The position numbers and the translations under genes were made by a program. The notes beneath the pieces are model-generated. The model worked only from the letters and a program-made list of their open reading frames with translations. It was not told where the DNA came from and ran no database searches. Shown piece by piece: positions 46,027 through 55,925 of a stretch of 64,000 bases of DNA. The stretch is from Desmodus rotundus (taxonomy: Eukaryota > Chordata > Mammalia > Chiroptera > Phyllostomidae), in contig NC_071393.1 of the NCBI RefSeq assembly GCF_022682495.2, positions 113,662,239 through 113,726,238 on the forward strand, written 5' to 3'. Numbering within the stretch: position 1 is the stretch's first letter; each line of letters begins with the position of its first letter.

Positions 46027-47334
46027 AGACTGGTGAGAAAAAAATGGGAGGATAGCTAAAAACTAGGTATGATGATACAGGAGCCACCATGAGAAACTTA
46101 GAATAAGAACAAAAAAACAAAAGCACACACACAAGGAAGAAAAGAAAGTCTTAAAATCCCAAAGAAGATTAGAAAGACCAGCATATATACTTGGTTTAAT
46201 AACACAAGAAAAGAGCAAGAATGGAAATGAGAGAAAGAGGGGGTGGGGAGAGAGAGTCATCCTCAACCCAACTTGTAAAAGCCACAGGGACTGTAAAACC
46301 CGGAACAGCTGGGTCCTGTGTAACAAGCTAAGACGAGGAAAAGAGCTTCTCCAGTTACAGGATGAGAGAGAACAAGGAAGATAGGTCTCTCTGCTTGGGG
46401 CAAGATGTGTCATGATTAACAGATGACAGAGGAAACAGAGCTCCTGGGTCCTGGCCTTCTGCCTCCCTGGCAGAGAGGAAGCTGTCCACCCTGAAGGGAT
46501 GCTGCAGGAGGCAGTGAGCCAAGCCTCGAGAAAAGGCAGGGTCAAGAGCTCTGGGCATCTCAGGTGGACTGGAGTCTCTCAGGCCAAGTGAGTTATGTCC
46601 CAGAGGTCAGAAAGAACTTGGCGATAAAGTTGCTGCCTATTCTTAGTGATTGATCTTTGACAGACCATCAAGAACTGGAACATTGTTTTTAAACTCAAGA
46701 AGAGCAAAGATGAAAAAGGTGAGATCTCAAAATAGCTAAGATCAGTTGTTTTCAAATGTTGGCTCTCAGATCCCTCCTGATGTCCTTTTTAAAATAGATG
46801 CAATTTAAATTTCTAGAACAAAGATACAGAAAACTGCCAAAGTAGAGATGTTCTGGGTGTCACAGGAACAGGAAGCCTAGGGACACCCCCAGTTTGCCTC
46901 CTCCTGTTTTTCCCTGGGAAGGGGGTGTACCTGAGGCACTCTGTTGAGCCCTAGGGTGAAAACCACCTCCCTAGATCAGTAAAGTGAATAATTAGTCATT
47001 AATTAGCTGCATCAGTGATTCATTAGCTCCCTATGAAGGGAAACAGTGAACCCTGGAGGCCAGGAAGCAAGGGTTCCCCAGGAGAGAGCAAGGGCAGACC
47101 AACCTCAGCTCCTTTTCCATAGGCCATCGGTGGAATGCCCCAGTATTGGTCATCTAGATTTGAGCAATGAATTAGACAGCATCTCTCGTTACAACCTTAC
47201 AAACAAAATCAAGTTTGTATGATGGTGTCATTATACTGGTGAACAGTATGAAGACCGTTCTCAAAGGCTATTGGTTAAAGGCCCATTGCAAACCTGGGTG
47301 GTATTTTTCGTCAGCCCCTTTTTGGCACTTCAAT
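46027..47334. other. Unassigned; long minus frame not believed
   Basis: A 160-codon minus-strand frame (46063-46545) is the longest nearby. Its translation is low-complexity hydrophobic/Ser-rich at the C-terminal side, with no recognisable domain and no splice signals, so it is not called. Confidence 0.35.
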
Positions 47335-47490
47335 CAATGATTCTAACCATATTACCTTTTATTAGATGCTAAGCACTACATTTAATCCTAAAGGTAGATA
47401 TTATCTTTATCACCATTTCATAGATGAGAAAACTGAGGCTCAAAGGGAGAACTGGCTTGTTCAATATCACATGACTAGTGATTAGGGAAG
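47335..47490 (-). mobile_element. MIR SINE, antisense
   Basis: 'atgctaagcactacatttaatcctaaaggtagatattatctttatcaccatttcatagatgagaaaactgaggctcaaaggg' followed by 'caatatcacatgactagtgatt' is a typical antisense MIR. Confidence 0.9.
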
Positions 47491-47899
47491 CAAAGACTTA
47501 AAGCCAGGCTTAACAGATTCCAAAAACCTTACTACAGGATTAGGACGTTGGTGACACTCTTAAGACAGGTACTTTCAGCAGAGCTAATGCATCAGATCAT
47601 AAAATTATTATCCAAAAATCAACAGTTCAAAATGATAGACCTGAGTTAAAATAATGAGTGTAAACAGAAAGAGTAACTGAAGGTCTAGAACAAAAACAAG
47701 AGCAAAAAAGCAGCTACACAAACAGAAGAGGGGAGAGACGCGGGTTGACAGCAGCGCATGTAGAAAGTCTGAGAGGTTTTAATTAAAGACAAATTCATCA
47801 CGAATTAAGAAAAGGTTAACATGAACTTCAACCATATTCATAGACTTAGAGGGTCCAAAATAAAGGCAGGCGCGGGCCTGCTGGGACCTGCCGTGTTCG
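47491..47899. other. Unassigned, no gene seen
   Basis: No recognised repeat or exon. Confidence 0.4.
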
Positions 47900-48260
47900 T
47901 TCTGGGAATCACGTTTTATGATGAGTGGTGATAAAGAGAAGTCCAATCCAGACTGCAGAGGGTGTGGAAATGATCTGGGAATACTTATCTTGGAAACAAG
48001 AAGACAGAATAGCAGAGCTATCTTCAAATATATGAAGGTCCACTTCTCAGCTGACCGCTCGAAACAGGAGTATACTCTGCTCTGGAAGACAGACCGAACC
48101 GCAGCGACACTGGCTTTGTGCGTCTTCACCATTTAAGACCAATGGGGCCCAAGACCTGCTTACCAAAGGGAGCTACTTGCACTAATTCTTCAAGTGTCAC
48201 GTAAATCTGGCAGAAAGAACTGGTTCTGAGATTAATAGGCAATGATATGCAAATAATAAA
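47900..48260 (-). mobile_element. Probable L3/CR1-type LINE fragment, antisense
   Basis: 'atcttcaaatatatgaaggtccacttctc', 'gaaacaggagtatactctgctctgg', and 'ggcagaaagaactggttctgag' follow the order of the complement of a very old mammalian repeat that I link to L3/CR1. Heavily decayed. It explains opposed frames of 72-117 codons here. Confidence 0.5.
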
Positions 48261-48735
48261 ATCTGCTTCAAGACAAACAAAAAATAACCAACTATCAAAT
48301 AAACATACAAACAAACTTCACTAGTAGTGATAAAACAAGGAGAAAAGTGTAGTTTATTGCCAGATTTTTTTTTTAAGCCTTAAGAATAAAGTCCAGTTAG
48401 CCAGGAGATAAATGGGTAAACTGTAGTTTAAAAAAAAAAAATTGGCACAGGACTCAATGCTAGGCAACAGCAAAACAATGTTTGCCCTGTTCTGAGGGAA
48501 AAGACTTGAGATCTAAGAATTTAACTGAGATAAGAATAAAGGCTCTAGGCGTATAGTCTCAAGCATGCAAGAATTCAGTACTTATTACCATGGATCCTTC
48601 TTGAAAAAAATAACCTGTCGATAAAGTTGAAATGCAGGCAGATAAGAGATAAATCAAAATAAAGAAGTCAAAAATGGACAGGCCAAGATAAAAGAATCCG
48701 ACATTAGCATTGAATCCTATGGAATTTATGTTATG
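48261..48735. other. Unassigned A-rich stretch
   Basis: Long A/T runs at 48366-48375 and 48428-48440. No named element. Confidence 0.4.
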
Positions 48736-48751
48736 AAAGTGAATGTAAATG

Positions 48752-48930
48752 ACCCTGGCTGGTGTGGCTCAGTGGGTTGAGTGCTAGCGTGTGAACCAAA
48801 GGGTCACCAGTTTGATTCCCAGTCAGGGCACATGCCTGGGTTGTGGGCCAGGCCCCCAGTGCATGCAAGAGGCAACCACACATTGATGTTTCTCTCCCTC
48901 TCTTTCTCCAAAAATAAATAAAATCTTTTA
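48752..48930 (+). mobile_element. Bat VES SINE with perfect 16-bp target duplication
   Basis: Head 'accctggctggtgtggctcagtgggttgagtgc', B box 'gtttgattcccagtcagggcac', body 'gaggcaaccacacattgatgtttctctccctctctttctcc', tail 'aaaaataaataaaatctttt'. AAAGTGAATGTAAATG flanks it exactly (48736-48751 and 48931-48946). The clean duplication makes this one of the youngest insertions in the window. Confidence 0.97.
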
Positions 48931-48946
48931 AAAGTGAATGTAAATG

Positions 48947-49384
48947 TTAAAACCTTGACAAGTAAAATTAGCATAATCAAAATTTGGCACTTTTAGTAGG
49001 GGAGTTGGGAACAAGCTATAAATATATACTAGAAAGTCAAAATATCTTGCCTAAAAACGAAACAGTTGTTTAGAAACACTCTAACCTATTACATTTTGTT
49101 TTGTTTTTAATAATTTTTTCTTCTTAATTATAGGTGGTTCTTTTAGGAAGCACTATCTTGAGTGGTGAAAATATATTAATCTGAAGTTTTGCACTTTCTT
49201 CTTTTCATTTCAATTTCTTTTCTTTTTTTGAGCATATTAAATTTAATAGTTTACTAAAAATATCATGGGTAGTGTGGTATATACAATGGATTACTTAACA
49301 TCTCTTCCAATTTCAGTCTACTGGGACTTCCTGTTCTTCAGGGACTGGAATGGGAATGGGAATGTTCTCCAAAGGCTCTCGGGG
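48947..49384. other. Unassigned, no gene seen
   Basis: T-rich in the middle. No named element. Confidence 0.4.
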
Positions 49385-49705
49385 AAAATCTATTTCTTGC
49401 CTTTACTGTGTTCTGGAGGCTGCCAGCACTCCTTGGCTTGTGGATGCATCACTCTAGTCTCTTCCTCCACCTTCACTCACCTTCTCCTTTCCTGTGTGGT
49501 TAAATCTCCCTCCCCTCCCTTCCTTCAGGACACTTGTGAATGCCTAGGGCCTGCCCTGACAATGCAGGATGATCCTGTCTCAAGATCCTCAAATCAATCA
49601 CATCTGCAAAGACCCTGTTTCTACATGAGATAACAGCCTTGGGTGCCAGGGATTAGGATGCAGATATCTTTGGGGGAGGGGGCATTTTGCAGTGTACCAC
49701 AAGTG
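49385..49705 (-). mobile_element. MLT1-type MaLR LTR, antisense
   Basis: 'tggcttgtggatgcatcactctagtctcttcctccac', 'aggacacttgtgaatgcctagggcctgccctgacaatgcaggatgatcctg', 'caatcacatctgcaaagaccctgtttc', 'gtgccagggattaggatgcagatatctttggggg' are in the order of the complement of an MLT1 LTR. Noncoding. It accounts for the 122-codon frame at 49265-49633. Confidence 0.85.
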
Positions 49706-51229
49706 GTATAATCCTGAACTTGAATTTGGGACAGCAGCTTCCTGACTGCAGCAGAAATAAACACTGCCTGATATATCAGTTATGGAAGGTTCTGTAAGTC
49801 ATTTCTAGAGGTCCAAGCCTGAAGCCTGCTCCCCCTGCACTTCCATAATTGTATTTGCCCCCAATTCTCTGTCTGCTTAAAACGCAAGTGTTTCTCCTAT
49901 GTACGACTGAATCCTAATGAACATGTACAATATGGTCACATGTTGGTACAATTGTTTATATTTATCTCTCAATACTTCTATCTGTGTGTCATTTGTACAA
50001 AGAAAAGACACCATCTTTTAAAAAAATAAATGCTCTGATGCTGCTTATAATCTCCTTCAGCTATATGGGAATGGTGGCTGTGCTGGGTGAAATGCAAGGA
50101 AGAAGGGATCTGAATTGTACTCCAATCTGGTAAGATTAATAGAGTGAAGTGATTTAAGGAGTTCATTTAGGTAAATTCTCACTCTCTCAGATTTCCTCTT
50201 TCTCTCCTTGCTTCTGTCCAAGGTGGAATCCGTCTTTATAGGGTAATGTGTATTATATGAACTCATGGTGACCTCAGTGGGGGCGTAGGGGGTGGGGGGA
50301 AAGTTCTCAAATCCATGCTCAACCCTCTGATCACCTAGATCTCTGCTTTGAACTGGCTGTTGTAGACTCTTTCCTGGACCAGTCACTTCTGAGGTATCCA
50401 GCCCTGGTATTTATGATCCCGGTCACACAATCAGGCTTCTGCCTGTCCACAGACTCTATTGACCCCTCTGCATTCCTGCCCTCAGACATGTAGGAACTCC
50501 TGGGCCCCCTGCAGGCCCCACATGAGCCGTGGGAAGTGAGGGATGATGCCTCAGGTTCAACTACCTACCTGGACCCCCCACCAATGCACTGCAATATTGC
50601 CGTGTGCTCTTTTGGAGGTGGGGGCATTCAGGGCTGCTCTAGAGACCAATGACCTCCTTGCAGGATGGGTGGGGAAGCTCTGGAGTTCCTTGGCTCCTCC
50701 CAGCTATCTGGACATTCTAAACCTTCTCCTGTGCACGTGAGTTTTATTCTGTCAGGCTGAAAACCAGAACCTCGTGTCTGACCTCAACCCCTTTCTGATC
50801 CTTCTTTTTCTACAGTTTTTGGGGTCAGAATTGGGCAGATTTGAGGGCTTCCATTTCCTCAGTAGCACATCCTCCTTCTAACATACTCTTCCTAGAGTAG
50901 CCAGGCTCATGGCACGACCATCACAGGAAGGAGAGATTCCCCCCTGTGCTAAGGAAGAAGCTCCGTTATCTGGCACTGATGTTAAAGGGGGGCAATGGCA
51001 CGGCTTAAAAATCCTTTTCTCTCCTGATGATGTTGGGCTCTCATGAATATTTCCATGAAACTAAGAGGTCGAGGAAATCAGTTGTGATCAATCTCCCTGT
51101 TCTAGGTAGTATCTGTCATTTCCCAGGAACGATAAGCCTTCTAACTCAACTCAACACTGATGATGGAAGGCTGCCAGGGGACCAGTTAAGAAGAGAATTA
51201 GAATGGATCAGTTTAATATTTTAAAATAT
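49706..51229. other. Unassigned, no gene seen
   Basis: No domain-bearing frame and no named repeat. A G-rich run lies near 50285-50300. Confidence 0.4.
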
Positions 51230-51385
51230 TGTTCATGAACCTATGTGTTAAGAGATGACTGGAATGATAGCAAACAAACTCTAATCGTGGTTACTTTTGG
51301 GCTCATGCAATTTGGGTGCGGTGATTACTTTACTCTTTGCACTTTTGGTTTTAGCTTGAATTTTAAAATAATAAGCACTAGTCTA
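51230..51385 (+). mobile_element. Possible L1 3' end fragment, sense
   Basis: 'tgtgttaagagatgactggaatgatagcaaac' and 'gtggttacttttgggctcatgcaatttgggtgcggtgattactttactctttgcac...ttgaattttaaaataataagca' has the general order of an L1M/HAL1 3' end. Confidence 0.4.
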
Positions 51386-51539
51386 ATAAAAGTATCCCTA
51401 ACAATTAGTTTCTTTTTTTAAATACACATTTAACTTTATCATTGTCATTTAAAGCTTGATTTTAACAATTTGGTTTGAATCCTTTCTCCCTGTACCAACC
51501 ATCTTTTTACCCCACATCAAGAACTATCATCATATAGAT

Positions 51540-51825
51540 TCTCCATAATTCAGCATTCACTCATTCATTAATTGATTGGACATCTATAGAACTCCAGGCC
51601 ATACCTCAGCTATTAAGAATACAGAAATGAATGAACATCATATTTACCTTTTAGGAAACCACAACTTAGTAGATAATACTAAGCACACAACTGTAGCACA
51701 TGCTGGTAAGTTGGTTACATGATTTTATGACTTTACATGACTCAATTTTACAACACATCTTTACTAAACATCCACATAAGAGCCAGGCCCTAGGCTAGGT
51801 GCTGGGGACAAAAACACATCATTTC
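51540..51825 (-). mobile_element. L2 fragments, antisense
   Basis: 'ttcactcattcattaattgattggacatctatagaactccaggccat...acagaaatgaatgaacatc' and, from about 51725, 'tttactaaacatccacataagagccaggccctaggctaggtgctggggacaaaaac' are two complements of the L2 3' terminus. Confidence 0.7.
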
Positions 51826-52499
51826 CTCTGGAGAGTTTTTCACCAGGAGGCTCTCAGGACCAGCAAGACAACTGCACCCCCACTGCCTCCCACCCCCGAA
51901 AGTCTGCAGGGCAGAGTCCATAGGCCCCAACTCCCTTCACCTTCAACCACCAGCCAGTTGGTCTACCTTCAGGAAACAGGAGCCATTCTAAGAAATCCTA
52001 AGTGACAGGTTCTGTGTCATAGATCAAAGAGAACAGAGGTGGCAGGATGATGTGGCTACATAAAGCTTGGTGGGATCTCTCCAGGCACCAGGAAGGAAGT
52101 GACTCAGTCAAGGAGTCAGAGTTCTGCACTGTTCTACCCAGGAGGCCTCTTCAAATCCTCTCTCCACACTGAGCTGACTCACTGGCTTCCTTCTCCAGCG
52201 TCAGAGCTGCCTCTCCCCGAACTGCAGTGCTGAGTTAATGGACAGATTGCTTGTTTCAAGGTAGATTGCTGAAAACTTGTTTCATTCCTCATTTCCATTT
52301 CTACGTATGCCATTGACTGCTGAGTCATATTTGGCAAGCTCAGGATCTCTCTTTCCCCCGGTATTCCATCTGGAAATATGGTTTATAAAGAGCTCTAAGG
52401 CATTTTCAGAAAAAGTATAAGCATATAAAAATAATAGTGTTGTGTACCAAAAGGCTTTTACCTGTACATAGTTCAATTAAAACATTATCTTATGGCAAT
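51826..52499. other. Unassigned, no gene seen
   Basis: No recognised repeat or exon. Confidence 0.4.
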
Positions 52500-52600
52500 A
52501 AAAATATTTTGCCTACTTTGTTCTTCACTGGGATGAAAAGTCTTTGAAAACAGGGACCATTTGTTTACTTATTTCTAGTTCTGGCACTCGGCAGAGTACA
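52500..52600 (+). mobile_element. Possible L2 3' end fragment
   Basis: 'cactgggatgaaaagtctttgaaaacagggaccatttgtttacttatttctagttctggcactcggcagagtac' resembles a decayed L2 terminus. Confidence 0.4.
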
Positions 52601-54039
52601 GCGTAATGAAGACAGCTATGTTCTACCCGGTCCTTGAACCCGGTGGGAAATCCCTGCGTGCTGACGCACAGGTTGGAAGTGGCACGAAGTTTTGTGGTAC
52701 ATTTGGACATCTTCTGAAGTGCAAGTCTATAGCTCTCATCTGATTTTCAACAATGTGAGCCAAACAAACAGCTGAAAACCTTAAAGGAGGCCCTTAGCAT
52801 CTACTCATCGAACAATTAATTGTGCCGCTCCTGCTCTTCTCTCTCGACATTCAACAATTAAGTCTGGTCATTCCTCAGAAGTACCAGAGTTCTGGAGGAA
52901 CCCACACTCCCTCACAATACCCACATTGTCCATTTAATACCAAATTCGAAGGGAGAAAATAGAAAAGGAGAAGTTGAACACCATGACAACATCTTGTCGA
53001 ACAATAGCTTGTTGACACTGAAGTAACCAGAGATGGGAAGATGATGACTTAATATCAATATTATGCTCTTGCCCTAGCTAAATGGCAGTGCGTCCAGGCT
53101 ATTTTAATTTAACAATAATCAAGCTATTGTAACACCCTCAATACAGTGTCTTACAAAGAGAAGATAATAAATACTTGATGGTGATAAGAAGGAGCCAAGA
53201 TGACCTAAAAATAAGACACTACAAAGACATCACCATAAAAGTTTTACTAGAACTTAATTTTGTCATAAATATTTTAAGAATAGTTTTGGACTTGGGATAT
53301 GAATACGACTTCTAAATTTATACTGTTGTAAATTTTTAAAGAAAATAAAATCTATTGAAGAGGGCAATGGAAGGTATAGTTAATGTCTCTAATTTTATAT
53401 GGCTTTATTTGAAGCTTAAAAAAAAATCTGCTTCTCCCAGGAGACCAAAAATGCCTTGAAGATTCATGTTTTCTTTGGAAGGCAGCTGTGCCCACCACTA
53501 TACCACCAACCTACACTATGTTTTATTTCGTTTCTAACTCCAAACATTTTATACTGAGTATAGTGCTTTACTTTTAATGGTGCTTCAGAAATATCACTGG
53601 TAAATATAAATGAAATGTGTCTAGTTATAAATAAGTTGTTAAATGTCTCTCATCTGTGAGATTGTTCCGTTTCTCAGTGATGTATCTAATTTCTATAGAA
53701 GGGAACGTGATAGTCTACCGTGGGCCCAGAACTAAAATACAGACTGTGTATGCCATACGTGAGCCAGGTGGGCCATACCTAGATTCTAGTTTCGGAACCT
53801 AAGGAAATCACTCAATTGGACTGTAAACATTAGAAGTCTGTATATTTGTTTAATTTGCAGAATTTTAATTTTTAACCTCATTATTATAAAATAAAACTTG
53901 GATACAAAAAACCGTTTTAAAAAATGTATAGCTAAATGAATTATAATAAGGCTAATATTCTCATAACCAACACCAAAGGGATAGAATCGGGCCCACCCCC
54001 GTCCTCCTTTCTTTGTCACCTTCCTGTCCCAAGTCAATA
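52601..54039. other. Unassigned AT-rich stretch
   Basis: No exon, RNA gene or named repeat. AT content rises between 53200 and 53950. Confidence 0.4.
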
Positions 54040-54232
54040 CCCTCGTGACGTACAGCAGTGTGTTCTCTGGCCCAGAGGTTTTGTCACTACCTGGGGACTT
54101 GACTGGAATGCTCATTCTTGGTCCCTATCACAGACCTGCTAAATCAGAAGCTCCAGGGGTGGGGCCTCGTGATCAGTGTGTTGAAAAATCCTCCAGGTGA
54201 TTCTGGTGTGTTTCAAGTTTGAGAACTGTTGT
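54040..54232 (+). mobile_element. MER5-type hAT transposon
   Basis: 'cccagaggttttgtcactacctgggg', 'gacctgctaaatcagaagctccaggggtggggcctcg', 'aatcctccaggtgattctggtgtgtttcaagtttgagaactg' give an ordered MER5-like element with a recognisable right inverted repeat. Confidence 0.8.
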
Positions 54233-54297
54233 TTTATAGTAATCACTTCTTTGTGTTTTATAGTTTTATTACCAAAACGTGCATCTCTAAACACTGC

Positions 54298-54468
54298 CAG
54301 GGGTGTCCAACCTTTTGGCGTCTGTGGGCCACACATTTAATACATCACGACACGTAATCACCAAAAAATCTCATAATGTTTTAAGTAAATTAACGATTTT
54401 GTGTTGAGCTGCATTCACAGCCATCCTGGGCTGCATGCGGCCTGTGGGCGGCAGGTTGGACACCCCTG
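54298..54468. mobile_element. MER30-like hAT miniature transposon
   Basis: The 171-bp element has terminal inverted repeats with a 16-bp perfect core, CAGGGGTGTCCAACCT, at both ends. The inside reads 'gtgggccacacatttaatacat', 'aaaaaatctcataatgttttaagtaaattaacgattttgtgttgagctgcattcacagccatcctgggctgcatgcgg', which I recall from the MER30 hAT-Charlie family of primates. No 8-bp target duplication is visible. It has no frame and would need transposase in trans. Confidence 0.8.
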
Positions 54469-55401
54469 CTAGTCTATTGTCTATTTTTAAGATTTGATGT
54501 GTCTTTTAACTGTCTTTTAATTTAAAGGTTTCCTATCCAGCTCTTTCCTTTCCTTACAATTTATCAGTTAAAGAACGCAGGCTGTGTGACCTGTAAAGTT
54601 TCCCACAGTTTGACTTTGCTGACCAACACACAATTTAAATTTGAATGTGCAAATCTGCTGATTGAATGCACCAGTGCAGTTTAACATATCCGTCTGTCCT
54701 CTGTATTTCCTGCAAGTTGGCAGTGGGATCAGAAGCTTAAATAGACTTCACTGTGATCTCGTTGGCAAAACTAGGTGGCGTTCTGTTCTTTATTCAGGAG
54801 GCACAAATGTATGGTTGTCTCTCCTTTCATAACTTTAGAAGCTGTTAATAATATCTAGATTCATTAATTCATTAGCGGTTGCAAAATAATGTTCTCATTC
54901 TATCATTTCTTTTTCGTTTATTAGCTACAATACTTTCATAAAGAGATGTTTCATTCTTCTACTAATACAGTGGTACAATTGATATAGAAACGTAATAAAT
55001 ACTTGATTATTTCCCTTTTTTTGAACCAGTTTTGAAGATAATAAATTCATTCCCTATTATCCTCCAAAGGTGGCCAATTACTTTTTAATATCATAGTGAT
55101 TCATAGATTATTATTATTGAAGCTCAAATCATCCCACCTTGGGCTAGTGGGAGTTACCTGAATTGGCTCCTCAGTTCTTCTGAGGGGGCCCTGGTAGTCT
55201 CCGGTAACTTCCTTGCTAGCTGGAATGAAAGTACGTTTAGGTTCATTTTGTTTCTTTCCTGCCCTGGACCTGAAATCACTGCTCCATGAAGCCCTGGCTC
55301 CTGTCAGAGCAAAATGGTATTTCAAGGCCAGTCTGAGCACTAGGGGCACCTGCTAGGAGAAACATTGTTTTTTATGCCTTGTCAGTAAATGGACAGTTAT
55401 G

Positions 55402-55402
<1 letters not shown>
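54469..55402. other. Unassigned, no gene seen
   Basis: No named repeat. An 82-codon minus frame at 55101-55349 lacks a domain. Confidence 0.4.

Positions 55403-55432
<30 letters not shown>
55403..55432 (+). repeat. (TG)15 microsatellite
   Basis: Fifteen uninterrupted TG units directly abut the left end of the next LTR-like element. Long perfect dinucleotide tracts of this size are usually polymorphic. Confidence 0.98.
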
Positions 55433-55435
<3 letters not shown>

Positions 55436-55925
55436 GTTATCTAATACTATGTAACAAATTACCCCAAAACATAGCTGCTTAAAACATTTATTATTTCCAA
55501 CAGTTTCTGTGGGTCAGGAATCCCAGAGCAGCTTACCTGGGTGGTGGTAACTTAGGGTCCCTCATAAGGCTGCAGTCAAGATGCTGGGCAGGACTGCAGC
55601 CATCTGAAGGCTTGACTGGACGATCCACTTCCAACCACGTGCACGTTGGCAGGAGACCTCAGTTCTTGGCAGGCGACCTCAGTTCCTCACCCAAGGACCT
55701 CTCCAAAGGCTGCTTAAATATCCTCATAATGTGGCAGCTGGCTTCCCCCAGAGCAAGTGATCCAAGAGAACAAGGCAGAAACCACAATGATCTTTACGAT
55801 CTAGCCTTGGAAGCCTCACTCCGTCGTTGCCAAGTTATTCTACTGGCTATGCAGGTCAAGTGAGGGGTGGGGACTACATGAGCCCATGAACATCGCAAAG
55901 ACAGAATCGCTGGGGACCATCCTGG
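55433..55925 (-). mobile_element. Probable MaLR-type LTR, antisense
   Basis: 'ttagttatctaatactatgtaacaaattaccccaaaacatagctgcttaaaac', 'ctgtgggtcaggaatcccag', 'gcaagtgatccaagagaacaaggcagaaaccac', 'tctagccttggaagcctcactccgtcgttgcc' are in the order of the complement of an old MLT-type LTR. It contains a 20-bp tandem duplication. Confidence 0.6.
55646..55685 (+). repeat. 20-bp tandem duplication inside the LTR
   Basis: TTGGCAGGAGACCTCAGTTC is followed directly by a copy with one change (GCGACC). Confidence 0.93.

Noticed and set aside
46063..46545. 160-codon open frame on the minus strand
   Set aside because: The translation is Ser/Leu/Phe-rich without a domain, and the underlying plus strand is purine-rich (GA/AA), which lengthens antisense frames.
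49265..49633. 122-codon plus-strand frame
   Set aside because: It overlaps an antisense MLT1 LTR, so it is repeat-derived.
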